Part shown: positions 42,961-52,725 of the stretch, one piece after another
How the letters are laid out: the number at the start of each line of letters is the position of its first letter
Position numbering within the stretch: the first letter of the stretch is position 1
Source of the DNA: Isoptericola halotolerans
Lineage (GTDB): Bacteria; Actinomycetota; Actinomycetes; Actinomycetales; Cellulomonadaceae
Length of the DNA stretch: 64,000 bases
NCBI RefSeq assembly: GCF_003003075.1
Contig: NZ_PVTX01000004.1
Span: forward strand, 124,001 to 188,000
Reading direction: 5' to 3'
Notes under the pieces: model-generated
Told to the model about the DNA's origin: nothing
Databases searched by the model: none
Seen by the model: the letters and a program-made list of their open reading frames with translations, nothing else
Position numbers and translations under genes: made by a program

Positions 42961-44682
42961 TCAGGTCCGGGCGAGGCGCCGCACCGCGGACCGGACGAAC
43001 CAGGCGGCGGTCAGGAGGACCACCACCGCGACACCTCCCAGCACGCCCGAGCCGGCCTCGGCCGTGCGGTGCAGCGTCCACGCCAGACCGACGACCATCA
43101 ACCAGCCACGCACGAACCACGCCAGGACGATCAGCGTCGAGGCGTCGCCGCCACCGGGCACGCTCACCGGCGTGAACAGCTCGGCCGGGACCGTCGTCGC
43201 CCCGCAGACCCAGCACCGCACGGCCAGCACGACCACGCCCGTGCACACCGCGACGAGCGCGGCCGCGGTACCGCCGTCCGGCAGACCGGCCTGGTGGGCC
43301 AGGGCCGCGAGCGCGAGGCCCACCCCCACCGCCAGGGCGGCGAGCGCCGCGGGGACCACGAGGTGCGCCGCCACCACGCGGCCGACGCCGCCGGGCAGCA
43401 GCCCGCCGGGTCTCGGCTGGGAAGCCATGTCGCGCAGACCGGCGGCCCAGGACGCCGACGCCGCGTACAGGATCGCGGCGCCCAGCACGACGCCGAACGC
43501 GGACCCGCGGACGCCCGGCGACGGGGTGGCCACCAGGACGAGGAACGTGCCACCGGCGCCCGCCACCACCGCGCCGAGGACCGTCCACACCCGCCGCCGC
43601 ACCCCCAGCAGGTCCCGCGCCACGACCGGTGCCCGGCGCAGCAACGGGGGCCAGAGCGTCCGGCCGCGGCCCCCGAGCCGACGGGGGCCCAGCAGGTCCG
43701 CCAGCCCGCCGGCTTCCCCGGCGACCAGCGCCTGGGAGGTGGCCACCGTGGTGCGCTGGGCCGCCGCCGTCGCGTCGAGGTCGATCTCGGCAGGCAGCAC
43801 GCGCACCGCCAGCCATACGCTGACGAGCGCCGCCGTGCCGGCGACGGTCAGCACCCCCACCCCGGGCCCCGTCGCCAGCGGGCACGCGACCGCGCTGCCG
43901 GCAGTGTCCAGGCAGGCCGGCACGACGGCGGCACGGACCTGTGGGGCGAGGATCTCCAGCGCGGGTGCGAGCACACCGAGGCCGAGCAGCACGCCCGCTG
44001 CCTGCCGCGCTGCTGTGCGCCGGCGCGGACCCTGGGCCGCCACCCCCAGCATCAACGGCACCTGGACGGCGCACGCCGCCGCCAGCGCCCACCCGACGAC
44101 GTCTGCGGTGCCGGCGCCGTCCGCGGGCACCGCGTCCGCGCCCCCGACGAGGCCCAGCGCGCCGGCCGCGAGGGCGGACGCACCGAACGCGGCGACGACG
44201 CCGGTGCCGGCGGCGAGCACCACCAGCCGCCGCCAGAGCACCGTGACCGGCGCGAACTGACCGGACAGCGCGAACGTGACCTCCGGCGGGCTCGTCCACA
44301 GCGGCCCCCCGGCGCGGGCGACGCTGACGGCCAGGAGGCTGAGCAGCCCTCCCACGCAGAGGCCGACCACGACCAGGCCGTCGAACGCGCTCGAGCTCCA
44401 CCGACCGGCCAGGACGGCGTCCTCGCCGGGCCTGCCCAGCGGGAGCCCCGTCTGGGCCAGCGCCACCCACAGCATCGGTCCGTAGACCAGCACGAGGAGG
44501 ACGACGCCGTACGTGAGGTACACCCGGTCGCCCGGGTCGGCCCCGGCGGCGGCCGCGCGGGCCAGCGCCGACCGGCGCCGGAGCCGTCGCAGCCACCGAC
44601 GCCACGGCGTGTACGGCACTCGCAGCGGGCCGGCGTCCGGACGGTCGGGGTCGCCGCTCCCGGTGCCCGGAGGGGCGCTCAT
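42961..44682 (-). CDS. Large membrane subunit of an ABC exporter (DUF6297-like)
   Basis: This 573-residue protein has about twelve predicted helices in two halves with a cytoplasmic region near the middle (LLGPRRLGGRGRTLWPPLL). It has no ATPase motif. ATG 44682 overlaps the stop of the adjacent ATPase gene as ATGA, so the two form a transporter. Layout resembles actinobacterial ABC-2-like permeases annotated DUF6297; I am not certain of that assignment. Substrate is unknown. The SIP gene lies 25 bases downstream but has its own iron-regulated promoter. Confidence 0.75.
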   Translation of the reverse strand: MSAPPGTGSGDPDRPDAGPLRVPYTPWRRWLRRLRRRSALARAAAAGADPGDRVYLTYGVVLLVLVYGPMLWVALAQTGLPLGRPGEDAVLAGRWSSSAFDGLVVVGLCVGGLLSLLAVSVARAGGPLWTSPPEVTFALSGQFAPVTVLWRRLVVLAAGTGVVAAFGASALAAGALGLVGGADAVPADGAGTADVVGWALAAACAVQVPLMLGVAAQGPRRRTAARQAAGVLLGLGVLAPALEILAPQVRAAVVPACLDTAGSAVACPLATGPGVGVLTVAGTAALVSVWLAVRVLPAEIDLDATAAAQRTTVATSQALVAGEAGGLADLLGPRRLGGRGRTLWPPLLRRAPVVARDLLGVRRRVWTVLGAVVAGAGGTFLVLVATPSPGVRGSAFGVVLGAAILYAASASWAAGLRDMASQPRPGGLLPGGVGRVVAAHLVVPAALAALAVGVGLALAALAHQAGLPDGGTAAALVAVCTGVVVLAVRCWVCGATTVPAELFTPVSVPGGGDASTLIVLAWFVRGWLMVVGLAWTLHRTAEAGSGVLGGVAVVVLLTAAWFVRSAVRRLART

Positions 44683-45341
44683 CGCCGCCCCGGCTCGGCC
44701 AGCTCGAGCACCTGGCCACGGGCCGCGACGTCGTCGCGCAGGCCGCTGTCGTGGGTGGCGACCAGGACCGTGCGTCCTGCGTCGAGGGCGCGGCCCACGA
44801 GCCGGCGCGCGACAGTTCGCCACCGGGAGTCCAGGCGTTGCTCCGGCTCGTCGAGGAGCACCAGCCGCGCGGGCCGGTACAGCGTGGTCGCCAGCGCGAA
44901 CAGCTGCCGCTCCCCCGAGGAGAGCTCGGCGGGGAACTGGTCGCGCACGCGGTCCAGCTCGGCCGCGGCCAGAGTCTCGGCCACACCGGCCAGGTCGTGG
45001 CGCCCCGCCCAGGCGGAGCTGACGAGCTGCAGGTGCTCCGCGACCGTCAGGTCACGGTACGTCGGCAGGCCGTCCAGCAGGAGCGTGACGTCCTCACGCC
45101 GGCGCAGCCGGGCACGCGCTGCGGGCAGGCCGAGCGTGCGCACGCTGCCCGACGTCGGCTCGTCAGCCCCTGCCACGAGGCGCAGCAACGTGGACTTGCC
45201 GCTGCCGTTCGGGCCCACCACCGCGGCGGCCCCACCGGCGTGGAGAGTCAGGGAGGTCGGGGCGAGCACCTGCACGCTGCCGTGCGTGCGCGTCGCGGCG
45301 CGCAGCTCGACGACCGGTGCGCTCGCATCGGTGCTGGTCAT
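44679..45341 (-). CDS. ABC transporter ATP-binding protein
   Basis: This 220-residue ATPase has Walker A GPNGSGKSTLLRLVAGADEP, signature ELSSGERQLFALA, Walker B ARLVLLDEPEQRLD and switch ATHDSGLR. Position-specific similarity is to ABC-2 exporters such as CcmA-type subunits. It pairs with the downstream membrane protein through an ATGA overlap. ATG 45341 lies 7 bases after TAGCGT. Confidence 0.9.
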   Translation of the reverse strand: MTSTDASAPVVELRAATRTHGSVQVLAPTSLTLHAGGAAAVVGPNGSGKSTLLRLVAGADEPTSGSVRTLGLPAARARLRRREDVTLLLDGLPTYRDLTVAEHLQLVSSAWAGRHDLAGVAETLAAAELDRVRDQFPAELSSGERQLFALATTLYRPARLVLLDEPEQRLDSRWRTVARRLVGRALDAGRTVLVATHDSGLRDDVAARGQVLELAEPGRR

Positions 45342-45348
45342 GGCGCCG

Positions 45349-45354
45349 ACGCTA
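45349..45354 (-). promoter_or_regulatory. -10-like TAGCGT, leaderless start of ABC ATPase
   Basis: TAGCGT on the minus strand lies 7 bases before ATG 45341, with no Shine-Dalgarno. Confidence 0.6.
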
Positions 45355-45400
45355 GGTCGTTTTGCGGAGATCGTCCGGGAGGCGCGCGGCAGCGGGCAGG

Positions 45401-46120
45401 TCAGTACCCGCCGTCGGCCGCCGTGCCGGCCGCACCGTCGTCGAAGCCCGCGAGGACCGCCGCCGTGCCGGACAGGCCCAGCCGGGTGGCGCCCGCGGCG
45501 ATCATCGCCTGGGCGTCGGCGAGCGTGCGCACGCCGCCGGAGGCCTTGATCCCGAGCCGGCCGCCCACCGTCCGTGCCATCAGCTCCACGGCGTTCACCG
45601 AGGCGCCGCCCGTGGGGTGGAACCCGGTGGAGGTCTTCACGAAGTCGGCGCCCGCGGCCTCCGCGGCCCGGCACACCGCGACGATCTCGTCGTCGCTCAG
45701 CGCGGCGGACTCGATGATGACCTTGAGCACCTTGTCGGCGGGCACGGCGGCGCGCACCGCGGCGACGTCCGCCTGGACCAGGTCGAACCCGCCGGCCTTC
45801 GCGACGCCGACGTCGATGACCATGTCCACCTCGTCCGCGCCGTCGAGCACCGACCGCGCGGCCTCGGCGGCCTTGATGTCGCTCGCGTGCTTCCCGGACG
45901 GGAAGCCGCAGACCGTCGCCACCGCCAGCCGCCCGGCCGCGACCTCGACGGCGTGCGGCACGAACGTGGGCGACACGCACACGGAGAAGACCCCGAGCTC
46001 GGCCCCCTCCTCCACGAGCGCCGTGACGTCGGCGGAGGTCGCCTCCGGCTTGAGCAGCGTGTGGTCGACGTACCGGGCCAGCTCGGACGGCGTCGTCGGC
46101 GTCGGGTTCGCGGCGCTCAT
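45401..46120 (-). CDS. deoC: Deoxyribose-phosphate aldolase
   Basis: This 239-residue TIM-barrel class I aldolase splits 2-deoxyribose-5-phosphate to glyceraldehyde-3-phosphate and acetaldehyde. It has [41 protein letters not shown] and the Schiff-base region [15 protein letters not shown] with IKASGGVRT. The catalytic Lys residues are present. ATG 46120 overlaps the add stop as ATGA, so it is translated after adenosine deaminase. It completes deoxynucleoside breakdown started by pnp, deoA and the mutase. Confidence 0.95.
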   Translation of the reverse strand: MSAANPTPTTPSELARYVDHTLLKPEATSADVTALVEEGAELGVFSVCVSPTFVPHAVEVAAGRLAVATVCGFPSGKHASDIKAAEAARSVLDGADEVDMVIDVGVAKAGGFDLVQADVAAVRAAVPADKVLKVIIESAALSDDEIVAVCRAAEAAGADFVKTSTGFHPTGGASVNAVELMARTVGGRLGIKASGGVRTLADAQAMIAAGATRLGLSGTAAVLAGFDDGAAGTAADGGY

Positions 46121-47211
46121 CGGACGGCCCCCTCGATCTTCTGGTAGCCGGGCAGGATGAGCTCGTCGACGAGCTCGCGGCGCTCGTCGTGGTGCATGAA
46201 CGCGCTCCACGCCGCGGTGAGGGTCACGTCGGCCAGGTCGTCGATGGTCCAGCCCGCGTCCTCGACGAGCCGGCGCATCTCGTGCGACATCGACGTCCGG
46301 GACATCAGGCGGTTGTCCGTGTTGAGCGTGACCGCGAAGTCGAGCTCCTTGAGCCGCGTGATCGGGTGGTCGGCGATCGAGGTCGCCGCGCCGGTCTGCA
46401 GGTTGGACACCGGGCAGACCTCCAGGGCGATCTGGTGGTCACGGACCCAGTGCGCGAGCTCGCCGAGCTCCGCGGTCCCCGCGTCGTGGTCGAACGTGAT
46501 GTCGTCCGCGATGCGCACGCCGTGCCCGAGCCGGTCGGCCTGGCCCAGGTGCACGGCCTGACCGATGGAGTCCAGCCCGGCGGCCTCGCCGGCGTGGATC
46601 GTCGTCGGGAAGTTGTGCTCGGCCAGGAAGCGCCACACCTCGGCGTGGCGGTCCGGCGGGAACCCGTCCTCCGGTCCGGCGATGTCGAACCCGACGGAGC
46701 CGGCGCCCCGGTAGGCCACCGCCAGCTCGGCGATCTCGAGCCACCGGTCGGTGTGCCGCATCGCGGTGACGAGCTGGCCCACGCGGATCGTCCGGCCCGC
46801 GGCCGCCGCCTCGCGCACGCCCTCGTCGATCCCCGCCTGCACGGCCTCGACCGTCTCGGGCAGGGTCATCCCCCGCTGCAGGTGCTGCTCCGGCGCCCAC
46901 CGCTGCTCGGCGTAGACGACGCCGTCGGCGGCCAGGTCAAGCACCGCCTCGCGTGCCACGCGGGCGAGCGCCTCGGGCGTCTGCATGACCGCGATGGTGT
47001 GGTCGAAGGTCTCGAGATAACGGGGCAGCGAGCCCGAGTCGGCCGCGTCCCGGAACCAGGTGCCGAGCGACGCCGCGTCGCCCGCCGGGAGCTCGTGGCC
47101 CACCTCGGCGGCCAGCTCGAGCACCGTCTGCGGGCGCACACCACCGTCGAGGTGGTCGTGGAGGAGGACCTTCGGCAGGTCGGGGATCGCGTCGAGGAGC
47201 GCTTGCGTCAT
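46117..47211 (-). CDS. add: Adenosine deaminase
   Basis: This 364-residue zinc enzyme converts adenosine to inosine. Motifs are [10 protein letters not shown] (HxH metal site), TIHAGEAAG with the catalytic Glu, [10 protein letters not shown] with a metal His, and [12 protein letters not shown] with the metal Asp. HDHLDGG is the usual actinobacterial variant of HxHL. It precedes deoC with an ATGA overlap. TAGGTT lies 7 bases before ATG 47211, so add-deoC probably starts a leaderless transcript separate from the deoA-cdd genes upstream. Confidence 0.95.
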   Translation of the reverse strand: MTQALLDAIPDLPKVLLHDHLDGGVRPQTVLELAAEVGHELPAGDAASLGTWFRDAADSGSLPRYLETFDHTIAVMQTPEALARVAREAVLDLAADGVVYAEQRWAPEQHLQRGMTLPETVEAVQAGIDEGVREAAAAGRTIRVGQLVTAMRHTDRWLEIAELAVAYRGAGSVGFDIAGPEDGFPPDRHAEVWRFLAEHNFPTTIHAGEAAGLDSIGQAVHLGQADRLGHGVRIADDITFDHDAGTAELGELAHWVRDHQIALEVCPVSNLQTGAATSIADHPITRLKELDFAVTLNTDNRLMSRTSMSHEMRRLVEDAGWTIDDLADVTLTAAWSAFMHHDERRELVDELILPGYQKIEGAVR

Positions 47212-47218
47212 GGCCCCC

Positions 47219-47224
47219 AACCTA
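47219..47224 (-). promoter_or_regulatory. -10-like TAGGTT, leaderless start of add
   Basis: TAGGTT on the minus strand lies 7 bases before ATG 47211. Confidence 0.6.
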
Positions 47225-47228
47225 CCGG

Positions 47229-47474
47229 TCAGACGGAGTCCGGGTCGTCCTCGGGGGCGGGAACGATGCTCGCCTGCTCGGCGACGTCGGCCTCGGCCGC
47301 CTCCCCGTCCAGGTCGGGCCGCGGTGTCGCCGGGCGGTACTCGTCGGTGTCCTCCTCGTGCTCGGGCGTGGCAGGAGGCGTGCCCGACTCCTCGACGAGG
47401 TTGGTGGTGTCGTCCGGGGCTTCCAGGCCGGCGTCGCGCCAGGCGTCCGAGGGTGTCGTGCTCATGCCCTCCAT
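47229..47474 (-). CDS. Small acidic protein of unknown function
   Basis: This is an 81-residue strongly acidic, Pro/Thr/Glu-rich protein (for example TPEHEEDTDEYRPATPRP), probably disordered. ATG 47474 has AGGAGGGG at 5 bases. An ATG 9 bases further on overlaps the upstream stop as ATGA and is an alternative. It starts inside the 3' end of the cysteine-peptidase-like gene and ends just before the add promoter. No family is recognised. Confidence 0.55.
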   Translation of the reverse strand: MEGMSTTPSDAWRDAGLEAPDDTTNLVEESGTPPATPEHEEDTDEYRPATPRPDLDGEAAEADVAEQASIVPAPEDDPDSV

Positions 47475-48358
47475 GCTGGCCCCTCCTGCCGCTCCTCGCT
47501 CGGCAGGACCGCCCAGACGACGTGGGGCCAGCCGCCCAGGGCCCGGCGACGGCTCGTCTGCTCCTGCGGGGCACCGCCCGCACCCCGCAGGGCGTCGACG
47601 GGCACGGCGTGCAGCGCGCCCGAGGACGGCTCGTAGAGCGTGGCCGTGGGGCCGACGACGGTCTGCCGCACGGCTGTGAGCAGGACCACGTGCCGCGGCA
47701 CCGCCGTCGTCGCGCCGTGCCCCAGGTCCCCGCCCGTGTACAGCGGCACGGGGATCCCGGCCGACGCCGCGTCGACGGCCGCGCGCAGCACGGCGCGCGG
47801 CCCCGCGGACGGTTCCCGGCTGCCGACCACCCGGTGGGTGTAGCGCCACGGGCCGTACCGAGCGGCGCGGGCCGCGCCCCAGGGCGGGGTGCCCAGCCTC
47901 CGGGGCCAGACCCGCCGGGTGCGGAGCTGGGTGGCGCGCTGCAGCGCGGCGAACGCGGGCCCCGCACCACGCGGGTCCCGGGCCAGGGCGAGCGCCGCCG
48001 CCGGGTCGCCCGCGAGGCGGAGCATGACGAGCACCGCCGCACCGCACGTGGTCTCGTCCACCTGGCGCGCCTCGGGGGCGAGCGGCGTGGGCCCCGCGCC
48101 CGGTCGCGCGGCACCGGTCAGATCAGGCAGGAGCAGCGGATCCGGCCGGCCGGGGCGCGGGGGCTCCCGGTCCCGTCCCAGCGGGTCGAGCACCCGCGCC
48201 CGCACCGCCGGGTCGGCGTCGCGCAGCGCGGACTCCACGGGGTACGGGACGCGCGGCGCGGGGGGTGCGCCCACGGACAGCTGCGGCACGGGGCCGCAGA
48301 ACAGCCCCACGGCCTCGAGCAGGTCGGTCAGCCGCTGGGCGTCGTGCCGCACCCGCAT
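47462..48358 (-). CDS. Unknown protein with a cysteine-peptidase-like core
   Basis: This 298-residue protein has no signal peptide. Its centre carries QVDETTCGAAVLVMLRLAG, which resembles the Cys motif of C39-like and other papain-fold peptidases, and about 130 residues later HVVLLTAVRQTVVG, a plausible catalytic His, followed by LYEPSSGALHAVP. Family is not recognised with certainty. It lies just after deoA (14 bases) in a nucleoside catabolism run where a peptidase is unexpected. ATG 48358 is chosen because the upstream frame is deoA antisense-like shadow. Confidence 0.65.
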   Translation of the reverse strand: MRVRHDAQRLTDLLEAVGLFCGPVPQLSVGAPPAPRVPYPVESALRDADPAVRARVLDPLGRDREPPRPGRPDPLLLPDLTGAARPGAGPTPLAPEARQVDETTCGAAVLVMLRLAGDPAAALALARDPRGAGPAFAALQRATQLRTRRVWPRRLGTPPWGAARAARYGPWRYTHRVVGSREPSAGPRAVLRAAVDAASAGIPVPLYTGGDLGHGATTAVPRHVVLLTAVRQTVVGPTATLYEPSSGALHAVPVDALRGAGGAPQEQTSRRRALGGWPHVVWAVLPSEERQEGPAWRA

Positions 48359-48371
48359 GGCGTGCGCCGCG

Positions 48372-49667
48372 TCAGTGGATCCGGTCGAGGACGATCGGCC
48401 GACGCGGCACCGACGTGCCCGACGGCGCGACCCGCCAGCCGCCGTCGAGGGCCGCCCGGGCACGTGCGAACCGCTCCGGGGTGTCGGTGTGCAGCGTCAT
48501 CACGGTCTGGCCGGCGACGACCTGCTCGCCGGGACGGACGTGGATCTCCACGCCGGCACCCGCCTGCACGGGGTCCTCCTTGCGCGAGCGACCCGCGCCG
48601 AGGCGCCACGCGGCGACACCCACGGCATAGGCGTCGAGCTCGGCCAGCACGCCCGTGCGGTCCGCGCGGACCTGCTCGGTGTGCGCGGCCACCGGCAGCT
48701 CGGCGTCCGGGTCGCCGCCCTGGGCGCTGATCATGCGGCGCCACACGTCCATCGCACGGCCGTCGTGCAACGCGGCGCGGACCTCCTCCTCCGCCGTGGG
48801 GCGCCCTGCGGCGTCGAGCATCTCCACGGCCAGGGCGACGGTCAGGTCGACCACGTCCGCCGGACCGCCGCCGGCGAGGACCTCGACGGACTCGCGCACC
48901 TCCAGGGCGTTGCCCGCGGTCCGTCCGAGCGGCACGGACATGTCGGTGAGCAGGGCGACCGTGCGCACCCCGGCGTCGGTCCCGAGCTCGACCATCGTGC
49001 GGGCGAGCTCGCGCGCCTGGGCGGCGTCCTTCATGAAGGCGCCGGAACCGACCTTGACGTCGAGCACCAGCGCACCCGTGCCCTCGGCGATCTTCTTCGA
49101 CATGATGGAGCTCGCGATGAGGGGGATCGCCTCCACCGTCCCCGTGACGTCACGCAGGGCGTAGAGCTTCTTGTCGGCCGGTGCGAGCCCCGCGCCGGCG
49201 GCACAGATCACGGCGCCGACGTCGTCGAGCTGCGCGAGGATCTCGGCGTTGTCCAGCCCCGCACGCCAGCCCGGGATGGACTCGAGCTTGTCGAGGGTGC
49301 CCCCGGTGTGCCCCAGCCCGCGGCCGGACAGCTGCGGCACCGCCACACCGAACACCGCGACGAGCGGCGCCAGCGGCAGGGTGATCTTGTCGCCCACGCC
49401 GCCGGTGGAGTGCTTGTCCGCCGTCGGGCGCGACAGACCGGAGAAGTCCATCCGCTCGCCCGAGGCGATCATCGCCTGCGTCCACCGGGCGACCTCTCCC
49501 CGGCTCATGCCGTTGAGCAGGATCGCCATGGCGAGCGCCGACATCTGTTCCTCGGCGACCACGCCGCGGGTGTAGGCGTCCACCACCCAGTCGATCTGCG
49601 CGGACGACAGGTGGGTGCGGTCGCGCTTGGTACGGATGACGTCGACGGCGTCGAACGGTTCGTTCAT
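48372..49667 (-). CDS. deoA: Thymidine phosphorylase
   Basis: This 431-residue enzyme converts thymidine and phosphate to thymine and deoxyribose-1-phosphate. Signature segments are DKHSTGGVGDKITLPLAP, SGRGLGHTGGTLDKLESIPG, and SSIMSKKIAEGTGALVLDVKVG, all characteristic of pyrimidine nucleoside phosphorylases, plus the C-terminal domain with GAGVEIHVRPGEQV. ATG 49667 overlaps the cdd stop (ATGA), so the two are coupled. Confidence 0.95.
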   Translation of the reverse strand: MNEPFDAVDVIRTKRDRTHLSSAQIDWVVDAYTRGVVAEEQMSALAMAILLNGMSRGEVARWTQAMIASGERMDFSGLSRPTADKHSTGGVGDKITLPLAPLVAVFGVAVPQLSGRGLGHTGGTLDKLESIPGWRAGLDNAEILAQLDDVGAVICAAGAGLAPADKKLYALRDVTGTVEAIPLIASSIMSKKIAEGTGALVLDVKVGSGAFMKDAAQARELARTMVELGTDAGVRTVALLTDMSVPLGRTAGNALEVRESVEVLAGGGPADVVDLTVALAVEMLDAAGRPTAEEEVRAALHDGRAMDVWRRMISAQGGDPDAELPVAAHTEQVRADRTGVLAELDAYAVGVAAWRLGAGRSRKEDPVQAGAGVEIHVRPGEQVVAGQTVMTLHTDTPERFARARAALDGGWRVAPSGTSVPRRPIVLDRIH

Positions 49668-50068
49668 CGGTTCAGGTCCTCCGGTCCGAACGCCTGCGGC
49701 AGCATGTCGGACATGGTGACGACGCCGCGGGGCGTCTCGACGAGCAGGTCGGGGCCGCCGTGCTCCCAGAGGAGCTGCCGGCACCGCCCGCAGGGGGTGA
49801 TCAGCTCACCGGAGCCGGTCACGCAGGTGAAGGCGGTCAGCCGTCCCCCACCGCCCGTGACGAGCGCCGAGACGAGCGAGCACTCGGCGCACAGCGTCAC
49901 GCCGTACGCGGCGTTCTCCACGTTGCAGCCCACCAGCAGCCGGCCGTCGTCGGCCGTCGCGGCCGCCCCGACGGGGTACCCGGAGTACGGGACGTAGGCG
50001 CGCTGGGCGACGTCGAGGGCGGCGGCACGCAGCGCGTCCCAGTCCACGGCGAGCTCGTGCGGGGCCAC
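49664..50068 (-). CDS. cdd: Cytidine deaminase
   Basis: This 134-residue zinc enzyme converts (deoxy)cytidine to (deoxy)uridine. YVPYSGYPVGAAA, the catalytic CAECS within NVENAAYGVTLCAECS, and TPCGRCRQLL supply the Cys-Glu and Cys-x-x-Cys zinc set. The start is GTG 50068, 3 bases after the permease stop. It feeds uridine/deoxyuridine to deoA or related phosphorylases and sits with a nucleoside importer. Confidence 0.95.
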   Translation of the reverse strand: MAPHELAVDWDALRAAALDVAQRAYVPYSGYPVGAAATADDGRLLVGCNVENAAYGVTLCAECSLVSALVTGGGGRLTAFTCVTGSGELITPCGRCRQLLWEHGGPDLLVETPRGVVTMSDMLPQAFGPEDLNR

Positions 50069-50071
50069 CGG

Positions 50072-51367
50072 CTACTCCTTGGTGTACGCGTTGGCGAGCG
50101 CTGCCGGCGGCCGCGAGCGGCCCACCAGGCCCGCCACGGCGAACAGGGTGACGATGTAGGGCAGCATCAGCATGAACTGGCTCGGCACCGGGGAGCCGAC
50201 CACGGAGAGCACGTTCTGCAGGTTGGTCGCGAACCCGAACAGCAGGCCGGCCAGCGCCGCACGGATCGGGTTCCACTTGCCGAAGATCATCGCGGCCAGC
50301 GCGATGAAGCCCGCGCCTGCCGTCATCTCGCGGTTGAACTGGTTGATGGACACCACGGTGTAGAAGGCCCCACCCATGCCACCGATCGCGCCGGCGACCA
50401 GCAGGGCCCGGTAGCGGGTGCGGAGCACCCCGATGCCGACGGTGTCCGCCGCACGGGGGTGCTCCCCGACGGCCCGCAGGCGCAGACCCCACCGCGTGCG
50501 GAAGAGCGCGAACCACACGCCCGGGACCATCAGGTACATCAGGTAGACGACGATCGTCTGGTCGAACAGGACCGGCCCGATGACGGGGATGCGGTCCAGC
50601 AGCGGGATGGGGATCCGCTCGAACCGCGTCGTGGCGTTGAGGGTCTCGGTGTTCGGCACGAGCACGAGCGAGTAGAAGAAGCTCGTCAGGCCGATGACCA
50701 GCACGTTGAGCACCACACCGACGATGATCTGGTTGACGCGGTAGGTGATCGAGAACAGCGCCAGGACCAGGGACACGAGGGCCGAGGCGGCCATCGCGGC
50801 GATCAGCCCGACCCACGGGCTGTTGGTCAGGGAGCCGGCGACCGCGGCGGTGAACGCCCCCGCCAGGAGGTTGGACTCGATGGCGATGTTGATCACGCCG
50901 GAGCGCTCGCCGATGACACCGGTCATGGCGCCGTAGACCAGGGGCACCGACAGCACCAGCGCACCACCCAGCAGCCCGACGACCGACAGGTCCCGCGGGC
51001 TGCCCGCCGCGGCCCAGGCGAGGAACCCGATCAGCAGCGCCGCGGCGTACAGGCCGACCACCCAGGTCGGCGTCCGACGCCGTGCGCGGGTGGCCACTGC
51101 GGACACCACGACCAGGACGGCGGCGACCGCGCCGCACAGCCAGGCCGTCAGCATCCCCGGGACGACGTAGACCGGGATCTGGAAGAAGTCGCTCGGCGTC
51201 GACAGCGCGAAGCGCGCGCTGCCCTCGTGCGGCACGAGGAGCAGGAGCACGGCGTAGAGGGCCAGGACCACACCCAGGGCGACGGTCGTCTTCCGGGAGA
51301 CCGTGCTGACCCGGCGCGGAGCGTCCTGCGGCTGGGCGGGAGCCGAACCGACGGCGGGGGCGGTCAT
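50072..51367 (-). CDS. BMP-type nucleoside ABC transporter permease 2 (YufQ/NupQ-like)
   Basis: This 431-residue permease has about ten helices and the BPD_transp_2 pattern: GVINIAIESNLLAGAFTAAV, RVNQIIVGVVLNVLVIGLTSFF (landmarks) and the EAA-like loop RAVGEHPRAADTVGIGV. It forms the channel with the other permease. ATG 51367 overlaps its upstream neighbour as ATGA. Context with cdd-deoA supports nucleoside uptake. Confidence 0.93.
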   Translation of the reverse strand: MTAPAVGSAPAQPQDAPRRVSTVSRKTTVALGVVLALYAVLLLLVPHEGSARFALSTPSDFFQIPVYVVPGMLTAWLCGAVAAVLVVVSAVATRARRRTPTWVVGLYAAALLIGFLAWAAAGSPRDLSVVGLLGGALVLSVPLVYGAMTGVIGERSGVINIAIESNLLAGAFTAAVAGSLTNSPWVGLIAAMAASALVSLVLALFSITYRVNQIIVGVVLNVLVIGLTSFFYSLVLVPNTETLNATTRFERIPIPLLDRIPVIGPVLFDQTIVVYLMYLMVPGVWFALFRTRWGLRLRAVGEHPRAADTVGIGVLRTRYRALLVAGAIGGMGGAFYTVVSINQFNREMTAGAGFIALAAMIFGKWNPIRAALAGLLFGFATNLQNVLSVVGSPVPSQFMLMLPYIVTLFAVAGLVGRSRPPAALANAYTKE

Positions 51368-52725
51368 GCCGACACCTCCTTCGCGGCCGTCGTCGGCCGC
51401 TTCTTCTTCGGGGCCTTGCCCGGCTGCGGCAGGCGGAAGATGGCCCGCACCAGCGGCGGCGCGGCGATGAACAGCACGATCAGCGACTGGACCACGAGCA
51501 CGATCTCGATCGGGATGCCCTCGGCGGCCTGCATGGCCGAACCGCCGGCCTTGAAGGCACCGAAGAGGATGCCGGCACCGAGCACGCCGATCGGGTTGGA
51601 GTTCCCGAGGAGGGCGACGGTGATGGCGTCGAAGCCGATCCCGGCGTCGATGTCGGCACCGAACCCGGTGGTCGAGGTGCCGAGCACCTGCGAGACGCCG
51701 GCCAGGCCGACGAGCGCACCCGCCACCAGCATCACCGACACGGTCGCGCGGGAGACGTCGATGCCCGCCACCCGGGCGGCTCGCGCGTTCTCCCCGACGG
51801 CGCGGTAGGAGAAGCCCACGGCCGACCGGTTGAGGATCCACCACACGACCGCGACGGCCACCAGCGCGAGGACGAAGCCCCAGTGCAGCGGGTAGCGCTC
51901 GCCCAGGAGCGGCGGCAGGATGGCCGACTCCTGCATCGGGGGCGTCCGCGGGTTCCCGGAGCCCGGTGCCTGCATGAGCCCGGGCGTCGCGAGGAAGTAC
52001 GACAACAGGTAGTAGGCGACGTAGTTGAGCATGATCGTCACGATGACCTCGTGGGCACCGGTCCGCGCCTTCAGCAGACCCGCGATGCCCGCCCACAGCG
52101 CACCGGCGAGCATGCCCGCCACGACGGCCACGATCAGGTGCAGGGGGAAGGGCAGGCCGGTCACGCCGAACCCGATCCAGCCGGCCGCGCTGGCCGCCAT
52201 GAGCATCTGGCCCTGACCACCGATGTTGAGCAGCCCCGCCTTGAAGGCGATGGCCACGCCCAGCCCCGCCGCGATGAGCGGCGTGGCGTTGGTGAGCGTC
52301 TGGGTCAGGGGCCTGATCCCGGCGGCGAACGTGTCGGCCCGGAAGTTGTAGACGGCGCCCTGGAACAGGGCGGAGTACGCACCTCCGACGGCCTGCCCGA
52401 CCGCGGCGAAGGTGTCGGCCGGCCGCGAGAAGAAGTAGCCGGCCGCGTCCTGGACGGCCTCGTCGGTGACCACGATCATCAGCGACCCGGCGAGGACCGC
52501 GAGGAGCACGGCACCGAGCGAGACCGCCCAGCCGCCCGAGGCGATCCGGCGCAGCGCGTCCTGCCACCGGTCGTCCGACTCCTGGTCGGCCGGGCCGGTC
52601 TCCCGGGCGCGCTCCTGCTGGAGCTCCTCGGCCAGCCCTGGCTCGGCGGCCGGGTCGACCTGCTCGAGCTGCTCGTCGAGGGGGTCCTCGGACGACTCTG
52701 GCGAGCGCTTCGGCGTGTCGCTCAC
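51364..52725 (-). CDS. BMP-type nucleoside ABC transporter permease 1 (YufP/NupP-like)
   Basis: This 453-residue permease has an acidic N-terminal cytoplasmic segment (SEDPLDEQLEQVDPAAEP) and about ten helices. KAGLLNIGGQGQMLMAASAAG and VIVTIMLNYVAYYLLSYF are typical of the family, and the EAA-like loop is RAVGENARAARVAGIDV. GTG 52725 overlaps the ATPase stop. The C-terminus is lysine-rich. Confidence 0.93.
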   Translation of the reverse strand: MSDTPKRSPESSEDPLDEQLEQVDPAAEPGLAEELQQERARETGPADQESDDRWQDALRRIASGGWAVSLGAVLLAVLAGSLMIVVTDEAVQDAAGYFFSRPADTFAAVGQAVGGAYSALFQGAVYNFRADTFAAGIRPLTQTLTNATPLIAAGLGVAIAFKAGLLNIGGQGQMLMAASAAGWIGFGVTGLPFPLHLIVAVVAGMLAGALWAGIAGLLKARTGAHEVIVTIMLNYVAYYLLSYFLATPGLMQAPGSGNPRTPPMQESAILPPLLGERYPLHWGFVLALVAVAVVWWILNRSAVGFSYRAVGENARAARVAGIDVSRATVSVMLVAGALVGLAGVSQVLGTSTTGFGADIDAGIGFDAITVALLGNSNPIGVLGAGILFGAFKAGGSAMQAAEGIPIEIVLVVQSLIVLFIAAPPLVRAIFRLPQPGKAPKKKRPTTAAKEVSA

